From positions 357,285 to 381,952 of the forward strand of contig NW_014577252.1 in assembly GCF_000485595.1 (NCBI RefSeq): a DNA stretch of 24,668 nucleotides, given 5' to 3'. Below, in pieces: positions 11,101-19,442 of this stretch. The translations under genes were made by a program, and so were the position numbers. Numbering within the stretch: the first letter of the stretch is position 1; each line of letters opens with the position of its first letter. The stretch comes from Priapulus caudatus. Taxonomy: Eukaryota; Priapulida; Priapulimorpha; Priapulimorphida; Priapulidae. The notes beneath the pieces were generated by a model. It saw only the letters and a program-made list of their open reading frames with translations, searched no databases and had not been told where the DNA came from.

Positions 11101-14100
11101 ATCTCACCTTAAAAATACTTTCGGTTGTGATGTGAAACAAACAGCATGTTACCGGTGAATGCCCTACGATACTTTTTATTGATTTCTGCTCTTTTATAAT
11201 TACTTTTAATGTTGACAATTACTATCAGTTATGTAATGCCAGCTAATTACATCGTTGAACGCCAATTTTGCCATGTAATTAAGTGACTTCCACATACATT
11301 AATATACTAGAGCCATCTTGCAAAAATATACATTGCCCCAAAGAAAATATTTATATTCATCAGACCATTCCTTGCTTGTCTGTAAACCAAATGAAAAGAT
11401 TTATCGTTTAGATCTAGGGGCACTGTCTGCCGAAATGCACGGCTTTGTATATATTTGTGGTTTTTCCTGTCATTACAGATATGTGTTCTTCCTTCATTTG
11501 CCTAATGCATGTATACAGCATTTCTTTTGATGTATAGATTTTAAACCTCGTGGTAATATAAGCATACATATTTATGAGATTGGCATCATGAGCTACCTTT
11601 TGAATTTTTATCTGATCAGGTAGGAGCATCTGCATTCAGCCACTGAAAACTTAACAATCTTATTGTCCAGCACGTTCAATGGACCATTATACCTGTTTCT
11701 ATTCCTTGCAGATTTAAACATTGAGCGTAAATCTTTATTAAATCGCTTGCTTGTTCGTCAACTATGCATGGCATGCACCTATAGTTGCTATTATTACAGC
11801 ATAATATATGTAGGCTTACTGCAGGTATTCACAGTTTGCTCTGTGTCTAGCATGCATGTTGTTGTGCATCCGTGTTTCTTCTTTGCGGCGATTATTTTCC
11901 ACGATCACAGTTTTGTATATAGGCAAGCTGCAACTGTGACGTATGCTCGATATGTGTTGGAAACGCAGGCCAGACATCACGCGAGACTGTGTGTTTTACC
12001 TTCGTTTGTGTCTTGCAACAGAACGAAGGAAAAGCGACCCCCATGCGCAGGAGGAAGGAGAGTCCGACAGCAGCCGAGGTGCGGGAGATGCTGCTGCAGT
12101 CTGGCCCCTATCCGATGATTGTCCTGCCGCAAGCTGCCAGCATCTACTGGGCTGACGGTCTGGATTCAGACTCCACCACTGAGACCACCGAGTCCGTGGC
12201 ATCGAGCAACGAGAAGTACAAGTTTGAGTTCAACGAGGTGGCGAAATGTTACAGGCGGCACTTCTTGGGGAAGGTTAGTTGAAGATTTGCAACAAGAGAG
12301 TCTGAGCTCAGCAAACGAGTTTAGTGAGGGAGAAAGCAATTTCGGTGGGTTGTATAGCTGTACAGAATTGTACGAAATGGCATTAACCGCAAATTTACGA
12401 ATTTCGCAGAAACTGATATTTCATACATGCCAAAATATTTGTAGTATATAATTGGAGCATAAATGTGGCGTTACGTGGAGATTGGGTATAAAAGTGTTGA
12501 CTAGTATTGAACTGAGCATTTGCTAGGATCTTAATTATTTGTTGCTGTTTCAGGAGCATTTCAACTTTTTTGCCCAAGATGAAGTAGTCGGTCCAATAGT
12601 ATTATCTGTAAAGACCGAGACCATCTCCTCACAAGAACACACTCGGCTTATACTGAGGTAAGGAATTTCCCTATATCTGTATGCAAAGTGATTTCATTGA
12701 ATTTACAGACTGCTGAATTATGATATGATTAGTTACGTACACGTGCCACACATTAGTGTTCATCGTGCAGGACAGCTATATAACTGAACGTCCCATATGT
12801 ATAAAGGCACTTTCATGCTGTGCCCCTTTGTCTTTGATACCAATTGACATGTATAGTGCCATCTTGTGCTGTAATGTTTCACAATGGATTAAAATTATAA
12901 ATTCAATATAGTTAAAAGTTTATGATTGTGTCTGTTTCTCTGGAACAATAGTTTTACAAGATGAAAACCTGCTGTGTATAGAATGAAATCAAATTGAAAC
13001 TGCTTGGTTATATGCAGCGATGTGAGTTTCTGAGGTTGAGTAAAAATTGTATTTCGTTTTTTCCAAATCTACTTCTTTATCTGTCATCAAGAACATGATT
13101 AGGCACACAGAATGTTTTGTTTTCTTAAGGACAAAGATGAGCACAGTACATGAGTTGGTACCAGCAACCTGTCTGCAGGACTGCCCAACGCCAGCACGTA
13201 CTGCTAAGCTTCTCTGTGAGCAGATAACTACGGACAAGTTTCATCCTGTCCTCTTCACAAAGGCAAGCTTTATTCTCCTAATTTAAACGTGCATGTGCAG
13301 TGATATTATTAGCCTAGGTTTCTGCTAGTCTCCTGAAGTAAGGCAATTATCACTGGTGTGTCCCCTGAGAAATTCTGTTTGCTGTGATAGCATCGCTGAA
13401 GGTGATCAAGGATGTAGTGAGTTATTTAGACTCTGAGAAATTTGTTGTGAGCGTGGTAAGCTGGCCCACTGGGAATAGACTTATAGGGTAAGTAACTGTC
13501 GATTTTCCTGGCATTTACAGGGTTCGGAGATTATCTGCGCCTACGATGAGCATGTCCTAGTCAACACGTTCAAGTTTGGCATCTGCTACCAGCGACGTGG
13601 CCAGGTGACCGAAGAAGAACTTTTCGGCAACATCAACCACAGTGCGGCCATGGAAGAGTTCCTACAGATGATTGGACAGCGAGTCACCCTCAAAGACTTC
13701 AAAGGGTACTCACAAATTTTTGTCTCAGAAAAGTTTCAAATTAGTGCAATACTAATGACTCTTCTCGTAGTACAATTACCATTAATTGTGTGCTCCAATA
13801 TCATTTCTACAAATCAAAGACGACTATAACTTAAGTTCTGCATGAGTTTTGCATGTATTCGTAAGCTAATATAGTTAACTTGCTCAGAAATTAACGTAAG
13901 TTGCTGGTTTACCTAATAGATATCGAGGAGGACTGGACACGGTGCATGGCCAGACAGGGCTAGAGTCTATATACCAGACATACAAGGACCGAGAAATTAT
14001 GTTTCACGTCTCGACTTTGCTACCGTATGGAGAGGGAGACCCTCAACAGGTAACTACTGATTATACGATAAATTTATAATTGTTTTCCTTCTATGCAATG

Positions 14101-14604
14101 GTTTGTGTAGGGACTTACCATTTATTTTAGCTGTTCTTTAAAAAAAATTCATACAGTTGCATGCCATACAGGGCCATCGACTAATAGGTGGCGGGAGGTG
14201 GGCATTTGTCCCCACTCTCAGAGAAATGTAGATCCTGTTACATGGTCAATGTTGAATAGGCCAGTTAGGTAGTTACAGTCTGCGCATGCGCAAACTTTGC
14301 CGCGATCTCTTCTGGGTCAGGTCATTTGTGACAAAATAGTTCGTATTTCGACCGCACAGTACACATACGCATGCATCTGTGTCGTTGTAATGCTACAGTC
14401 TTCGCGTGTGCATGTACACGTGCGTGTGTGCGTGTGCACGTACACGTTCGTTCGTGCGTGCGTGTACACGTACACGTGCGTGCGCACGTGCGTGCGTGTG
14501 CACATACACGTACGTGAGTGCGTGCGTGCATGTGCACGTACACGTGCGTGCGTGCGTGCATGTGCACGTACACGTGCGTGCGTGCGTGCATGTGCACGTA
14601 CACG

Positions 14605-14648
<44 letters not shown>

Positions 14649-16400
14649 TGTGCACGTACACGTACACGTGCGTGCGTACGCGCGTGCGTGTGCACGTACA
14701 CGTGCGTGCGTGCATGCATGCGTGTGTGTGCACGTGCACAGAATACATGTACATATAACCGACAGCGCACGCCGCACTCGAGATTTCATCGATTTTTGTC
14801 ACAAATACCCCGGTGACCTGTGACGTCACACAACCCCTTGGCTAACTATGAACTGGCTTATGGCAACGGTCCCCTGCCCAGAAAACAACTAGCATTTGGT
14901 TTTGCCCCCCCCCTTCAGGCAAAATGGATTAGTTATGCCCCTACCATAGAAGTAGACACCCCTGCAGCTTTGGCTATGATCTTCCACACAGAATAAATAA
15001 AGTCCAAACCCTGCACCGAAAGTCTTGCATTTATGTTTTACGTGAAGGCACGATGAAGTTGAGTAATGCCATTAGAAGGCTGTTTACTGAAGTAACTGTT
15101 GTTTTTCTCATGCAGCTGCAGCGGAAGCGACACATCGGGAACGACATTGTCTCCATCATCTTCCAGGAGACAAACACACCGTTTATTCCTGACATGATCG
15201 CATCCAACTTCCTGCACGCGTATATCGTTGTTCAGCCGATTAACCCCAACACAGAAAATACCAAATACAGGGTAAGGTTATCAAGCCAGTTCATCACCAC
15301 ATTAAGCAGCCTTCAACAGCCATATCTTCACTTTGTGGTATTGATTTTTATTCTGTTATGGTTTCTTAAACATTCAGGGGTTCTAATAGTACAAATATAA
15401 TTATCAAAATGCATAGGTAGACTGTTTGGTGAATTAATGCTGTCTTAATGAGGGTTGGTAGCCATTATTTTACTTTCAGATGTGTACATATCGTAAAGTA
15501 AATACCTGAAATATATATAATGCATTTGCTGTGCAGTAAATATAAACATCAAGTTTTTGATAATGGATTTATTATTTTTAATGTTTTTGATTTAGGTGGC
15601 AGTAACAGCAAGAGAAGATGTGCCATTCTTTGGCCCTACTCTGCCATCGCCACCTGTTTTTGAGAAGGGACCAGAATTTAAGGATTGGCTTATAACAAAG
15701 TTGATCAATGCTGAGAATGCCTGCTACAAGGCAGAGAGATTTGCAAAGTTAGAGGTAGGATGTAAACCCTGCTGGTGTTACCTTTATGTCTCCAGTTGCT
15801 AGCATGCATATATTTGAAATGCAGCTTTAACAGCAAATGAAATGTCAATGGATTATCCCATCTAAGTATTGTGCTCAAACCCACAAGATAGACAGATTAA
15901 ATGAGAAATCATCTCCTTAAACTCGTGTTTTCAAAATTCAAATGTAAACACAACACAGAATGTCAGTTGGAAGATCCAATATTTACTTGTGATTTCTGTA
16001 CAACTTTGCAGGAGAGGACGAGGTCTTCATTGCTAGACTCCCTCTACAATGAGCTGCAGAGCAAGACAGAGGAGATCTTTGCCCAGCAGACAAATGCAAA
16101 CTCCTTACCGAAGTCGGAGAGCAGCTCCTTCTTTGATTCACTGAAGAAAGTGTGGGGTACCAGGGCACAGACAATGCGCAGCCAATCAGTGGACATCAAT
16201 CTCTCATCAGGCACGAATAGGAAGTCTGCAATTATTGACACGAATTCAAACGTGACTTTATTGGACCAAAGTTCTACAGCAACGGTAAGCAGTGAACAGT
16301 GGAAGATCACATTATCATTTTAGACATGTCTAAGGGTAATACTAAACATGTGTGTGTGTGTGTGCGTGCGTGCGTGTGTGTGTATATATATATATGTGCA

Positions 16401-16432
<32 letters not shown>

Positions 16433-16639
16433 CTATTACTATATATATACTATATAATATACTATATATATATATACCAGGGCCGGTTCCAGGGCTGAGG
16501 CTAGACAGTATTTTTCCAGATTTAAAAGCCAATCGCCCAAAAAGGCACACAACCCCACAGTGAGCGCAAAATTTCGAAGGGCGCTTTGAAATCGAGACCC
16601 GTATTTCCCAATATCGGCAAATACGGTCTGAATCTGCCC

Positions 16640-16726
<87 letters not shown>

Positions 16727-18538
16727 ATTTATTTATTCGTTTATTCATTTATTTGTTACAGTTGCATGCTCAATAATCCTAGTTTTCATATACTCAGTCT
16801 CTGAACTTTACAAAGTATGCAATGTGCTTTACAGACTCTGTTGACCAAAAAGGGGTCAGCGTCTAAGAACCTGAACAGCAGCCTGAAGCGACGAGAGAAG
16901 AATCTGGAAGGCTCAGCTTCAGCTCCATCATCCATAAAGTAAGATTATCTTTAAATGTTTTATATCTGATATAATTGCCAATTAAATGTTAAGAGACTTC
17001 TCAATGTTAATTGATTCCAATGTACAGAATAGATTTTTCTACTTTGTAACAAGTGGCATAATATCTGCAAAAATGCATTTTCTACTGTGTATCTTATTAT
17101 ATGAAGAAAACGTTTATAATATTGATAATGAGTAATTGTTTAGATGTAAAATTGTAAAATTATTAATATCACACGTATATAATTTAACATATATGTCAGT
17201 ATTGATGAATTCAATCTTCTACTTGTCTACAGGCCAGTGCAGAGGAACTCCACTGAAAGCTGCAGTAGTGGTATGACGCAGTGTTCATACAAAACATGTG
17301 GCATGCCCGATACTCCAGTCTCCAGTCCCGAGAGTGGCCACATACTGACTATCAAATCAAGGTATTGACTATAATTGTATAAATTTTATAGATGTCTTTG
17401 TGGTAATATCAGCTGGTACTATAATGTAGACGGTCAGAAAGATTTGCTAATTTGTAGTTTATACTCACGAGGTTTCATCGATCTGTCTACTCTTGTAGAA
17501 GTTGCCACAATCTGAAAGGACTGTCACCATCTAATTCCACTAGCAGCATTAATTCGGTTGATGAGTGCAACAGAAACCACTGTAACAATCACCACAATGA
17601 GGACTCAGACACAGGAATGGTACGTCACGTTGCTTGCTTAGCTACCACTGCATAACAAAATTGCACCGTTGTTCTTAAGCATTCTCGACTTTAGCATTAT
17701 CTCGCATCATAAATGTACTCATTTGAAGCAGGAATCATGTCATTCTGATTTACAGGAAAGCATGTCGTCCGCAGAGACGCCAAACAAGCGCATGTCAATG
17801 TCTTGCAGCTTTTGCTTAGAAGAGACGGGCTACTCGGTTAACTATGATAATGATGGTATGTTATAAATTCCTGCTTTTATTTGCACTTGTAAAATTATGT
17901 ACCAATTCTCCTGCATCGCTTACAGTTGCTTTTACTTTAGCAGTTATCTTGAAGCTAATGGAAAAGGTGGATGATGAACGAATATATGTTATTCAGTGTC
18001 ATTGGTTGTATGCATTGTTGCACTGTGGAGCATTGGTTATAAAGACTGCATAAATCTCTGAAACTTGCAGGTGGTATGCAGTTTATGGCATTGACAGTTT
18101 ATAATCCATGACAATTTAATTGCAGCCCTGCTTAAGCAGCTGGAGAACAACAAACAGGAGGTAAACAAGCTCAAGTGTGACAAATTAGACCTCATACGAC
18201 AGAACGTTGTAAGTTACTTCTGCTGTACAATCTTCTCTATGATGATATGATAGCCTTAAATATCGTTAAACGGAAAACGGGACCCTCGCCATCTGAGGCG
18301 AATCATTAAGCAATGCTAATGTTAACCGGTGGTCCAATGTACCTAAAAATCAAGTAATGTCAAGCATTCAGTCAGCTTTATCATGTTTTAATTTTTACAG
18401 GCATGCCAGCGAGATATCAAGAAGCTAAAGGAACGGGAGGGCAAACTGACGTCTGATATTTCAGCACTAAACAAAGAAATATCACGGTTACGAATAGTTC
18501 TACAGCAACGGGACCCACAGGTTATTGCCATAGTGTGA
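7808..18538 (+). CDS. RAP1GAP: Rap1 GTPase-activating protein (RAP1GAP family), 15 exons, 5' end incomplete
   Basis: Rap-GAPs stimulate GTP hydrolysis by Rap1/Rap2 and so switch off Rap signalling in adhesion and polarity. The exons join in phase: 7808-7894, 12022-12273, 12554-12657, 13130-13262, 13521-13705, 13920-14049, 15116-15271, 15596-15754, 16012-16284, 16835-16938, 17233-17361, 17499-17619, 17756-17855, 18126-18208, 18401-18538. They give 717 codons and TGA. Domains in this partial numbering: GoLoco motif about 3-24, which in the family binds G-alpha-i/z; N-terminal dimerisation region about 50-200; catalytic Rap-GAP domain to about 402, including KRHIGND (301-307) with the predicted Asn thumb N306, equivalent to N290 of human RAP1GAP; Ser-rich tail 415-645; coiled coil about 646-711. 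All junctions are GT-AG except the GC donor at 13263. Vertebrate RAP1GAP proteins are of similar length. Residues upstream of the GoLoco exon are missing, although Met11 (7838) aligns close to a known human start. The identification rests on remembered homology and is strong. The C-terminal coiled coil is the unusual part. Confidence 0.93.
8009..8195. repeat. (CTCA)22 tetranucleotide then (CT)n polypyrimidine tract
   Basis: About 88 bp of perfect CTCA units are followed after ttcttctcctctg by about 85 bp of CT with few interruptions. The CT part is a mirror-repeat polypyrimidine tract able in principle to form a triplex. Confidence 0.96.
8396..8501. repeat. Short dispersed repeats of ctcatctatactaggatata
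   Basis: The 20-mer ctcatctatactaggatata occurs near 8396 and again near 8482, with partial copies (aactcatctata) between them. It looks like a decayed minisatellite. Confidence 0.65.
10468..10514. repeat. (AAT)n microsatellite
   Basis: Two runs of TAA/AAT units are separated by tatgat. Confidence 0.95.
10683..10730. mobile_element. 48 bp perfect palindrome, CAGGGG-ended micro-element
   Basis: Two 23 nt arms (atatcaggggttaataat plus gacaa) are exact reverse complements around a central AA. The palindrome sits in a TA-rich tract. The same termini occur at 4884-4976, and a related right terminus (cccctgatat) at 16633-16646. It looks like the shortest member of a CAGGGG-ended MITE family made of nothing but its TIRs. 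Confidence 0.8.
12022..12273 (+). CDS. RAP1GAP: RAP1GAP exon: start of Rap-GAP N-terminal region
   Basis: This exon is 84 codons, phase 0/0, between acceptor tcttgcaacag and donor AAG|GTTAGT. It encodes a basic stretch (MRRRKE), then [19 protein letters not shown], matching the family's GPFPLILLPQ..YW motif. An acidic Ser/Thr stretch follows, and the exon ends with YRRHFLGK, the hallmark that continues into EHFN in the next exon. Confidence 0.92.
12554..12657 (+). CDS. RAP1GAP: RAP1GAP exon: EHFN..LILR segment
   Basis: This exon is 104 nt, entering in phase 0 and leaving in phase 2 inside an Arg codon (ag|g). The acceptor is gctgtttcag and the donor is GAG|GTAAGG. It encodes [20 protein letters not shown] and then a QEHTRLILR segment, matching the family's EHFNYY...GHLVFSLK...QEHLRLLLR pattern in the N-terminal part of the Rap-GAP fold. 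Confidence 0.9.
13130..13262 (+). CDS. RAP1GAP: RAP1GAP exon with GC splice donor
   Basis: This exon is 133 nt. The first base completes the split Arg codon, and the remaining 44 codons end at AAG. It encodes the [15 protein letters not shown] and FHPVLFTK motifs, matching the family's TKxRTYHDVIP..CL and FYPVLYPK. No GT donor is available before an in-frame TAA at 13284-13286. Homology requires the junction AAG|GCAAGC, so the downstream intron is GC-AG. Confidence 0.9.
13263..13520 (+). other. Non-canonical GC-AG intron (intron 4)
   Basis: The donor is AAG|GCAAGC and the acceptor is catttacag|GGT. Joining them restores [14 protein letters not shown], which aligns with the family's YPK-ASRLIVTFDEH. 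GC donors normally show a strong AAG|GCAAGT-type context, as here. The intron also holds a possible cassette exon at 13391-13455. Confidence 0.85.
13391..13455 (+). other. Candidate cassette (poison) exon inside intron 4
   Basis: The segment is bounded by a possible acceptor (tgctgtgatag) and a strong donor (GTG|GTAAGC). It is 65 nt. Spliced after the phase-0 exon 13130-13262 it would read CAT CGC TGA and truncate the protein. In another frame it is open ([19 protein letters not shown]). The main reading of the gene does not need it. Confidence 0.25.
13521..13705 (+). CDS. RAP1GAP: RAP1GAP exon: FDEH-like to DFKG
   Basis: This exon is 185 nt, entering in phase 0 and leaving in phase 2 (aaa gg|gtactc). 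It encodes [20 protein letters not shown], then EEELFGN, then the [16 protein letters not shown] block. These match the family's TFDEHVISNNFKFGVIYQ, EEELFS and FLGQKVKLQDFKG motifs. The donor GTACTC is weak, but the split Gly codon is required by the next exon. Confidence 0.92.
13920..14049 (+). CDS. RAP1GAP: RAP1GAP exon: [15 protein letters not shown]
   Basis: This exon is 130 nt. It completes the Gly codon and then encodes [18 protein letters not shown] and [19 protein letters not shown], ending QQ|GTAACT. This is one of the most conserved blocks of the Rap-GAP catalytic domain (FRGGLD..GQTG..S.Y......[10 protein letters not shown]). Confidence 0.95.
14050..15115 (+). other. RAP1GAP intron 6 with large alternating purine-pyrimidine block
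   Basis: The donor is CAG|GTAACT and the acceptor ends at 15115. The intron holds the 14407-14740 repeat. Weak inverted similarity flanks that repeat: ggtcatttgtgacaaaat near 14321 against the complement of atttttgtcacaaatacccc near 14791. The flanks read like an old transposon carrying the repeat, but no clean ends are visible. Confidence 0.65.
14407..14740. repeat. Alternating purine-pyrimidine repeat (GTGC/ACGT) with 30 bp higher-order unit
   Basis: About 330 bp are almost entirely alternating R-Y (gtgcgt, gtacac, gcatgtgcacgtacacg). A 30 bp unit, gcatgtgcacgtacacg plus gtgcgtgcgtgcg, repeats about three times from 14528. Many sub-words are self-complementary. Open frames here in all directions are repeat artefacts. 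Confidence 0.95.
15116..15271 (+). CDS. RAP1GAP: RAP1GAP catalytic exon with Asn thumb (KRHIGND)
   Basis: This exon is 52 codons, phase 0/0. The acceptor is tttttctcatgcag and the donor is AGG|GTAAGG. It begins [18 protein letters not shown], followed by the [20 protein letters not shown] block. By homology with human RAP1GAP, the Asn of IGND (N306 here) is the catalytic Asn thumb that replaces an arginine finger, and the preceding His also matters for activity. Both are present, so an active GAP is expected. A nearer AG two codons downstream would delete LQ, which is conserved, so 15116 is preferred. Confidence 0.96.
15596..15754 (+). CDS. RAP1GAP: RAP1GAP exon: VTARDDVPFFGP-like block
   Basis: This exon is 53 codons, phase 0/0. 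The acceptor is ttgatttag and the donor is GAG|GTAGGA. It encodes [20 protein letters not shown], then FEKGPEF and [20 protein letters not shown]. These match the end of the Rap-GAP catalytic domain almost residue for residue. Confidence 0.95.
16012..16284 (+). CDS. RAP1GAP: RAP1GAP exon: post-catalytic helix and Ser-rich linker
   Basis: This exon is 91 codons, phase 0/0. The acceptor is caactttgcag and the donor is ACG|GTAAGC. It opens with [15 protein letters not shown], matching the family's ERTRAALLETLYEEL. It then shows [20 protein letters not shown], recalling the family's GGFFESFKRVIRSRSQSMD motif, a region phosphorylated in mammalian RAP1GAP. The rest is Ser/Thr/Asn-rich and weakly conserved. 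Confidence 0.92.
16348..16477. repeat. Compound (GT)n(TA)n microsatellite
   Basis: This tract in intron 9 alternates GT, GCGT, TA, GT and TA blocks and abuts the MITE at 16478. Confidence 0.95.
16478..16642. mobile_element. 165 bp MITE with CAGGGCCGG..TGCCCCTG ends
   Basis: The left end cagggccggttcca and the reverse complement of the right end, caggggcagattca, match at most positions. The interior is unrelated to its surroundings, and TA/GT microsatellites flank both sides. It is non-coding and intronic. The termini resemble CAGGGGCGGAT-type hAT ends known from invertebrates. The target-site duplication is obscured by the repeats. Confidence 0.6.
16643..16720. repeat. (TA)n(GT)n(TA)n microsatellite
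   Basis: TA, a short GT block and TA again lie immediately right of the MITE. Confidence 0.95.
16835..16938 (+). CDS. RAP1GAP: RAP1GAP exon: basic/Ser-rich tail
   Basis: This exon is 104 nt, entering in phase 0 and leaving in phase 2 (aa|g). The acceptor is gtgctttacag and the donor is AAA|GTAAGA. It encodes a basic, Ser-rich stretch ([19 protein letters not shown]). There is no recognisable domain. It is supported by splice sites and phase continuity rather than by homology. Confidence 0.8.
17233..17361 (+). CDS. RAP1GAP: RAP1GAP exon: SPESGH tail segment
   Basis: This exon is 129 nt, completing a Lys codon at its start and ending inside an Arg codon (ag|a). The acceptor is cttgtctacag and the donor is AAG|GTATTG. 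It encodes a Ser/Cys-rich stretch with [10 protein letters not shown], reminiscent of the TPDSGH motif in vertebrate RAP1GAP tails. Support is from phase and splice sites plus this short match. Confidence 0.82.
17499..17619 (+). CDS. RAP1GAP: RAP1GAP exon: Ser/Asn/His-rich tail
   Basis: This exon is 121 nt. It completes Arg and then encodes [16 protein letters not shown], an N/H-rich run and EDSDTGM. The acceptor is ctactcttgtag and the donor is ATG|GTACGT. The segment is low complexity and probably disordered. Confidence 0.8.
17756..17855 (+). CDS. RAP1GAP: RAP1GAP exon: [12 protein letters not shown] tail
   Basis: This exon is 100 nt, entering in phase 0 and leaving in phase 1 (g|gtatgt). 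The acceptor is tgatttacag. It encodes [20 protein letters not shown], then a short acidic/aromatic stretch ending NYDND. It has no known domain. The SxE and TPNK sites could be phosphorylated (inference). Confidence 0.82.
18126..18208 (+). CDS. RAP1GAP: RAP1GAP exon: coiled coil, first half
   Basis: This exon is 83 nt. It completes Ala and then encodes [20 protein letters not shown] followed by DLIRQNV, ending at GTT|GTAAGT. Leu/Val residues sit at heptad spacing with charged residues between them, and there is no Pro or Gly. This is a clear coiled-coil start. Confidence 0.85.
18401..18538 (+). CDS. RAP1GAP: RAP1GAP last exon: coiled coil and stop
   Basis: The acceptor is aatttttacag. This exon of 45 codons plus TGA encodes [15 protein letters not shown] and then [19 protein letters not shown], ending VIAIV-stop. 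It continues the heptads of the previous exon to give about 65 residues of coiled coil. The short hydrophobic C-terminus (VIAIV) resembles a class II PDZ ligand, which is inference only. Confidence 0.88.
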   Translation, partial: ACQRDIKKLKEREGKLTSDISALNKEISRLRIVLQQRDPQVIAIV

Positions 18539-18865
18539 CAGCAGAGCTATCACTCTGTCACCTGAGTAACACCGCCGTTGCTCACTGTTCCATATGATTG
18601 TTGCTACTTATCATGCTTATATCACAGCGCATAAAATTCTCCTTTATATTCCGCATATAAAGACACACATTTGTACGTTCTTCATCAGTATTAGCAGATG
18701 ACAGTAAGCAACTAGCAGGAGGCAACATTTCTCCTGAACAAGTGACGCTGCTTTCACCTAACGCAGTCTAATGAAGACTGCTGTTGTGCTCCTCCAAGAG
18801 TGCAATTTCCTCACATTCATAGAGCCCACACTGTACGGCCCCCCCCCCCGTATCAATAGCCCGAC
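18539..18865 (+). other. RAP1GAP 3' UTR
   Basis: This is non-coding sequence between the stop codon and the first AATAAA. It includes a run of 10 C at about 18840-18849. No further exon-like or RNA structure was recognised. Confidence 0.55.
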
Positions 18866-18871
18866 AATAAA
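18866..18871 (+). promoter_or_regulatory. Poly(A) signal AATAAA for RAP1GAP
   Basis: AATAAA lies 328 nt after the stop. A CA dinucleotide cleavage site is possible at about 18888-18892, and a GT-rich downstream element (gatgaggtgttgtgag) starts at about 18899. This is the best-formed poly(A) site seen. A second AATAAA with following AATAAG at 20374 could serve a longer 3' UTR. Confidence 0.6.
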
Positions 18872-19320
18872 TGAGCTCCTAATTCTGCAACATGCTTGAT
18901 GAGGTGTTGTGAGAAAATGTCCGCTCACCTGCTAAATGTCGCAGGCGATGTTGCACGTCTACACCATGCAGCCTTTAAGTTTAATGCCAGTTGTCGCTCA
19001 ACTAGTGTTGATCGTTTAAAAGCAGGCCGCAATACGTATGTGTGCATGTAAATTTTTGTCTTCCTGGTGGAAAGGGCAAACGAGCCCAGACTGATGGTCA
19101 TAATCCCGAGTATTTCTTAGGTGTAATAGAGGAAACTCGTATATATTTTGCTAAACTTGTAAACTATTAGCATTATTACTTGTGCGCTTTGTAAATTATG
19201 TTGACAATCACAGTAACTATAAGCTGCTGTAAGCGTCTTGCCATTACTAGGGTCATCTTCTCTGATGCTTGAGACCTTGGATATGTAGTTGCCATATAGC
19301 CGGTACGATTTGATGTATGT

Positions 19321-19442
<122 letters not shown>

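Larger units (their letters stand above)
7895..12021 (+). other. RAP1GAP intron 1 (4.1 kb)
   Basis: The GT donor is at 7895 and the AG acceptor ends at 12021. It contains the (CTCA)n/(CT)n tract, an (AAT)n tract and the palindromic mini-element. The open frames in it (for example around 8888-9217) lack an ATG start, homology and splice support. An alternative promoter or exon here cannot be excluded. Confidence 0.75.

Noticed and set aside
11663-12118. 151-codon frame overlapping the exon at 12022
   Set aside because: It runs in a different frame from the conserved RAP1GAP exon, and its residues match nothing.
14297-14829. Open frames up to 170 codons on both strands
   Set aside because: They are low-complexity products of the GTGC/ACGT repeat in an intron, with no splice or homology support.
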